A stretch of DNA of 64,000 nt, from positions 544,875 through 608,874 of the forward strand of contig MU130364.1 of assembly GCA_015039465.1 (NCBI GenBank). Reading direction: 5' to 3'. The translations under genes were made by a program, and so were the position numbers. This document shows positions 59,040 to 64,000 of this stretch, in pieces. The stretch is from Phlegmacium glaucopus (Eukaryota; Basidiomycota; Agaricomycetes; Agaricales; Cortinariaceae). Within the stretch, counting starts at the first letter, position 1. Every line of letters begins with the position of its first letter. A model generated the notes under the pieces. That model ran no database searches, was not told the origin of the DNA, and saw only the letters and a program-made list of their open reading frames with translations.

Positions 59040-62000
59040 AAAAAGCTCGTTGTAATGTTGAAGCCCACACTGACATGACAGATCAGCCCACAATAGGACT
59101 GGATGGTCAACTGCTTGATGCATCCAAGATCAAGTGGTACAATGATCCAGACAATGCCCACCCCATTCAACCAACATCTAATCCGAGTCTGCAACAAGGT
59201 ATCATTGAAGTTCTTCATTTGAATATTACTATTAATATGATTACTTAATGTCTCAGGTCAATGCACATGCCCAACAAGGACCACCCAGGGTACACAACTA
59301 GCTGCAGCTATTGCCGCAGAAAAACTTGACAAATTTGGTAATAATGCTCAACCATCTCATTGACAACCTCACAAGTCCCAGACTGTTGCTAAGCACAAAT
59401 GGATAGTTACGGACTCGGATGCTGGCACTGATGCCAACAACAATAATTTTGCTGCTTCTTCCACTGAGAATGGATCAGATGGCAACACCAACATTGTGGA
59501 AATTAGTAACAAAGAGGTATGAATCATTTAACTTGATTTCCATACAGAACATTTATACCACATCACAGATTGCTGATATGCTGCCCTCAAAGACTATACT
59601 GGAGGCCAGCAATAGGAAGGGACCAACACACACTCTGAAACCCAAAGTAACAGCAAAAGCAATGGCCCCACCCAAGAAGAAGACAAGGACTCATTCCATT
59701 GAGGTTGAAGAAATTGAAGATGAAGATAGCTCATGCAACATTGCAGCTTGGAATGGTAGCATCTTGTCAATGAGCTCATTCCAAATCCCAAATTCAAAGA
59801 AGGTATTTTGCATCTTATTGCATATGATTTCATTTTAATGAGGTTTACAGAAGGGCAACACAAAATGGAGCCCAATCTACTTGTTCTACAAAATTGTTGT
59901 CAACAGGCTGGATGGTACTCTGGGAGATGACAGGGACATCCACTACTGTTGTCTCCATGGTGCTCACAAGATCTGTACAATCAAATGATCAATGAGAAGC
60001 AATCTTAATGGTATGTCTTTTTATAATTGCTCACTTATTTCTTACTGGTTATCTTCTCAGTTCTAGTCAACAATCTCTGTGTTCATGTCAAGCCAATGTA
60101 TCAACTCTACTGCATCCTGAAGGATTGTGACAGGCCACCAACACCCGATGAGATCAATATTGCTTCTGGGAAGAGGGAGTTGGATGGACATGCTGAAGCT
60201 AAATACCTAAAAAAACTCAACAAAGCATCAGAAAACATCAAGAAAGCATTTGGAGATCAAAAGGCATGGGCTGCTGTAAGTGAAGGTTATTCACTCAACC
60301 ATCATCTGCTTATGGATCAATCAACAGGGGCCATGGGACCAGGAAAAGTTTGAGCAGCTCCTTACCAAATGGATTATTGCATGCAACCAGCCCTTCGATG
60401 AAGTGGAAAAGCCTGAGTTTATCACAATGATGAACTTCACACATTGTAATGTTGGTTCATTGAAGATTCCAAAACATGATGCTATCAAGCAGCATGTGAT
60501 GAGGATGGGTGAGGAAACAATTGAAGGAGTTTGTAAAATGTTCTTGGTACAATCCTGTCTTGTCTCTTTGGTGTAAACCTATTCATTCTTAGAGTAGAAT
60601 CTTGAAGGAAAGGTTTGCCTGTCACTCGATGCATGGACATCAAGCAATCAATATGCTTTCTTAGCCATAGTCGCACACTATGTGACTAACAATGGGCAAC
60701 TTGGTTTGTTTATTAATCTGTAACACAACAATATTCACTTTTTTTCATTACAGAAGAGCTTCTCATTGACTTTCGAGAACTTATTGGGGAGCATTCAGGG
60801 GAGAATATGGCGGACACAGTTTGGGCAACACTAGAGCTATATGGCCTCACACGAAAGGAAAGTTCCTGTTGATCAAATAAAATCTTTACTTAGTTATCCA
60901 CAGATCATTGCCATCATAACGGATAATGCCAGCGACAACAACACATTAATGACATCACTCAAGAGGCAATGCCAAGAACGGGGGATACCATTTTCAGCAC
61001 AAGACGCTCGCATGCACTGCATGCCTCATACCATCCATTTAGCAGCTATTAAAGTATTTTCACTTTTAGTCCTCAATTTTTATGATTGATTTATCTTCAT
61101 CTCTAGCTTCTTGAAGGGGTCAGAGCTATATCAAAAGCTGAAGGTAAGAGGGCGGCCGCTATAAATTGTTGTTGTTGTTGTATATAAACACCAACCAGAG
61201 AGCAGTGGACCAGACCTTAGGTCAAGAGACTCCCTGTCGTTCGTTTAGGGAAGGTATAACCTTGACTTTTAACACACAGAGGTAAGGGGAAAGAATAGAG
61301 AAGAGAAGGAGGAGGATGAAGGTCTTGGAAGATGAATGAGGTATAAGACGAGGATGAGGATGAGCAAGAGAGAGTCTTCAGTAAGACTATAGCGGTTGAG
61401 GGATAGGGGATAGATTGACAGTAAGGGGCAAGAAAAGCGAACTTAAGGGAGGGAATTCACTGGAATTCCACTGAGATGATGAAAGTTGGGGGGTAAGAAT
61501 GAATTGAACTGAACTACCTATCCTGGTACAAAAGAGCAGTATTTATACCCTAAGGATGAGGCTATGTAAAACAATAAAAAAGAAAGAAGTACGCGCTGTC
61601 AAAGGAAGAAAGATAAAGAGAGGACAGCTGCGAGAAGAAAAGAACAATGGAAAAGAAAAAGGAACAATAAAAAAATCTGTAAAGTGTCAAAGTGCGAGAG
61701 AAAAGAAAAGAAGGGAGTGTACATAGTCCAATAGCAAAAATATATCGACTCCATAGGCGTGTGGTCATGTCAAAAATGTGAAAGGTCCTGAGTCAACACT
61801 TGAAAGGCGCAGCCTTGTTCCCGAGAAAATACTACTTGCCCATGGTCCCATGTCGCGCAGCCTTGATAACACTTGACACTCTGCGAGAATAATCCTCTGC
61901 TGCTGATTCATCTGCAATTCCTGCTTAGTCGTGATCCTCCTGGACTTCCTAAATTGTCATAAAGAGGGTGGGAAGGCTTCAGGTACCGCGTGAATGATGG

Positions 62001-63200
62001 TTTTGGCAGTGAATGATAAGATAAGAGGTAGATGAGTGAGGATAGGGGACTGAGTGAGATCCAGGAGCGAGGTATGGCAAGATAGATAGCTGAAGCGAAG
62101 ACTTGTGGGTCCATAGCCACAACAACGATGACAAAGCCTTTGACATAATGGGAGATGTGGCTGATGCGTCCATAAACGGGCCGTTCTTGAAATGATGGAC
62201 CAAAGATACGATCAAACGCGAGCCGATGACCGATGCGAATAGTAGATTGATCGCTTTGTTGTATCACTAGCCAAGGGACAAACGGATGGTAGATGTTAAG
62301 GAGCATGTCGATAGTGTAAATGATAGACAACATAGTGGAAGACATTGAGGATATGATGAGCGATGAGGATGTTATCGTTGAACGAATGGTTTTGTTGACC
62401 AGGAACGCGATTCAGGGCCGCTTCCAAAATAGGTAAGCAAATTCAAAGTCCGCTTATTTTCATGATGGCGACTTTTAAGCTTTCTTCTCACGCTACCAAT
62501 CAGTATTGGTGTGTGACACCGCATGCAGCAGGAACTATCAAGACAATGTCACAACCCCTCTCACATGTGAACACGATGACAATGCAACAGCCAATGATGA
62601 AATTGATGAAGATTCTGAGGCTGTTCAACCTATGGATCCTGATACCAATATTGAAGCTGCTAATGGTGTGCTACCTGCAATTGAAAGGGTATGGTCTATA
62701 TTATATTCACTTATTGAACTGGCTGATTAGGTTTATTAGCTTTGGAAGATCGTTAAGGCTGTCCGCTCAAGCCCTCAATGTCATCAAGCATGGGCTCGTG
62801 AGATCCAGTTCATCCAAGGAAGCAGGATTTCAGATAACTGTAGTGCCCCACTCATGCTGATTCTCAATGTGAGAACTCAATGGGCTTCTACCCATCAAAT
62901 GCTCCATGCATCACTATAATTATTCACGAATCACATGTTTCCAGCTCATGTACTGTAGGACAAGCACTTGATTATTGCAACACCATTGACTCCTTTGTTT
63001 CGAGAAACAAGGACCTACATGCCTTCAAACTTAGTGAAGGCGACTGGGAGTCCATTATGCTGGTGACATCATGGCTCAAATCCTTTCAATCCACAACAAC
63101 AGAGATGTCAGCCACCAAAATTCCCATGCTTTCAACAACACATGCCATATTTCGAGGCCTACAGGATGACATCAAGAACATTCTCTGTAATCTTCCCAAC
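59040..63200 (+). pseudogene. hAT transposase, second copy, interrupted
   Basis: Order of pieces matches the copy at 34,292: SKIKWYNDPDNAHP, KPKVTAKAMAPPKKKTRTHS (59,640s), BED-like remnant, NIASGKRELDGHAEAKYLKK, GPWDQEKFEQLLTKW, LSLDAWTSSNQYAFLAIVAH (60,610s), AIITDNASDNNTLMTSL (60,910s), MPHTIHLAAIK. After the LTR insert: SRNYQDNVTT, LSEGDWESIMLVTSWLKSFQ and AIFRGLQDDIKNIL. It lacks two of the stops seen in copy 1 (the KIPKHDAIK and TLELYGL segments are open). It still has frame breaks and loses its hAT C-terminal domain at 63,201. Confidence 0.85.
61161..62518 (-). mobile_element. Gypsy-type LTR copy G, complete solo LTR inside hAT
   Basis: 1,358 bp. In its own orientation it starts TGTCACACACCAATACTG and ends ...ACAACAACAATTTAT. 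Flanks are TGCGG and AGCGG (in LTR orientation), a 5-bp duplication with one mismatch. It has the most CpGs of all copies of this LTR here, so it is likely the youngest. It carries the internal 145-codon frame at 62345-61908 (minus strand). Confidence 0.85.
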
Positions 63201-64000
63201 TGTTAAGTTTAAAACAAGGAAGTCACGTCGGAGTTACTCCGGAACGGACGGAACGGAACCAGAACAGTAAGCGGAAAGGACGTTGGCCTCAGCGTGTGTG
63301 CTGTGCTGCCCAGCTCCTAAGGTGTCCTGATTTTGGAACAGAAGAAGAAGTAATAAGACGGAAGACCTCAGTGACTTAGAGGATGAACAAGAGGAGGAAA
63401 CAAAGTTGATATTTGAACTGAGGGAAAACATACAAGTTCGAGTACTTTAAATATAAAAGGAATTGCAACCGAAATATAGAATATAAATATAAGTGCTGCG
63501 TTCTGCTCCCGGAAAAGGTCCTGCATTCTTGGGTGAATAATCCATGGCTGGTGTGCTGACTGATAGTGGGAAAGTGATGACAAAGAAATAGTTGTTATGA
63601 CGAAGGTGTGGTAAGGTGTTTGGGATATTGTCGGAAGAGTTGGAGTGATATGGAGAAGTCTCGGAGTCGGACGTAGGAGGAGTAGAGTCAGAGACAAGGG
63701 AAAGTACTGGAACGGAGTACGGACTACCGGAAACAACTCCATCGGAGTTGGACCAGAGTAACGTGTGACGGAATGTAACAGGCAGCTGCAGAGCAGCAGG
63801 TGCGGGATGAGGAGAACCGGAGAGCGGAGGAGGAGAGGAGGAGAGTAGAAGCGGAGCAGAGGAGTAGAGCGGAGCAGCAGCAGGCTCGGAAGGAAGAGGA
63901 GCAAAAGAGGAGAGAAGTGGAGATAATCCACTTGGATGACGACAAAGTAGAAGAAGAACCGGAGAACAACGGAACGGAGCCGGGGCCCAGCGTCCCAAAA
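63201..64000 (+). mobile_element. Ty3/gypsy-like element, 5' LTR and start of gag, runs off window
   Basis: Starts TGTTAAGTTTAAAACAAGG exactly where the hAT copy is cut. From about 63,786 a plus frame is open to the window edge and reads QAAAEQQVRDEENRRAEEER, a charged Glu/Arg coiled coil, then EVEIIHLDDDKVEEEP and GTEPGPSVPK. This is the typical N-terminal part of basidiomycete gypsy gag. A TAA precedes it, so the start codon or a frameshift is unresolved. It is CpG-rich and therefore recent. The remainder lies outside the window. Confidence 0.75.

Larger units (their letters stand above)
58596..63200 (+). mobile_element. Second hAT copy (same family as 33,628), split and right-truncated
   Basis: Starts TAGGGCTGCGCACCG, one base different from the TIR of the first copy, preceded by GTAAATAG as candidate 8-bp duplication. 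It is split by the solo LTR at 61,161-62,518 and cut at 63,201 by an LTR starting TGTTAAG. The right TIR is not in the window. Subterminal repeats are CpG-poor versions of those in copy 1. Confidence 0.88.

Noticed and set aside
63368..63998. Leu/Ser/Pro-rich minus-strand frames of 183-187 codons
   Set aside because: Antisense of a Glu/Arg-rich gypsy gag; composition mirrors the plus-strand coding sequence.
1..64000. tRNA or rRNA genes
   Set aside because: I looked for cloverleaf-like blocks and conserved rRNA words in intergenic DNA and saw none I could support.

Overview
The window looks like a mushroom-forming basidiomycete (Agaricomycetes) genome. Genes carry several short GT-AG introns of about 50-65 nt and are packed head-to-head and tail-to-tail. 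The mobile DNA (KDZ transposase with CxC2-like region, hAT, Ty1/copia, Ty3/gypsy, RNase H1 N-terminal-like domain fragments) is typical of that class. All names below come from reading translated motifs by eye; no search was run.

Positions 1-22,331 form a gene-dense island. In order it holds a SUS1/ENY2-like protein (+), a compact PARP-catalytic-domain protein (-), mitochondrial ribosomal protein uS10m (+), a signal-peptide and single-TM surface protein (+), a Rua1-C-terminal-domain zinc-finger regulator (-), a p24/GOLD cargo receptor (+), a BAR-domain protein (-), a small secreted protein (+), valyl-tRNA synthetase (-) and a PTC7-like PP2C phosphatase (+). I could resolve exon structures to the base for nearly all of these. 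Two pairs share short divergent promoters: ValRS/PTC7 (41 bp between start codons, both with mitochondrial-type N-termini) and Rua1-like/p24 (108 bp). Only one small inverted-repeat element (7381-7744) interrupts this island.

From about 22.4 kb to the right edge I see no convincing host gene. The region is a graveyard of nested mobile elements: hAT MITEs with perfect 8-bp target duplications, one paired with an unoccupied paralogous site in the same window; a 4.35-kb hAT element; copia gag, protease and RT fragments split by solo LTRs and by the hAT element; many copies of one 1.35-kb gypsy-type LTR, some head-to-head; a degenerate KDZ transposase; a 386-bp near-perfect palindrome; a second hAT copy split by a solo LTR; and the start of a gypsy element running off the right end.

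The most unusual item is a 1.8-kb element (26,146-27,968) whose interior is an array of eight C-run/G-run hairpins separated by CpG-rich spacers. A second, reversed copy near 56.6-58.0 kb has almost every CpG changed to TpG/CpA. Together with graded CpG loss among the LTR copies, this suggests cytosine methylation and deamination, or a RIP-like process, acting on repeats while the gene island is spared.
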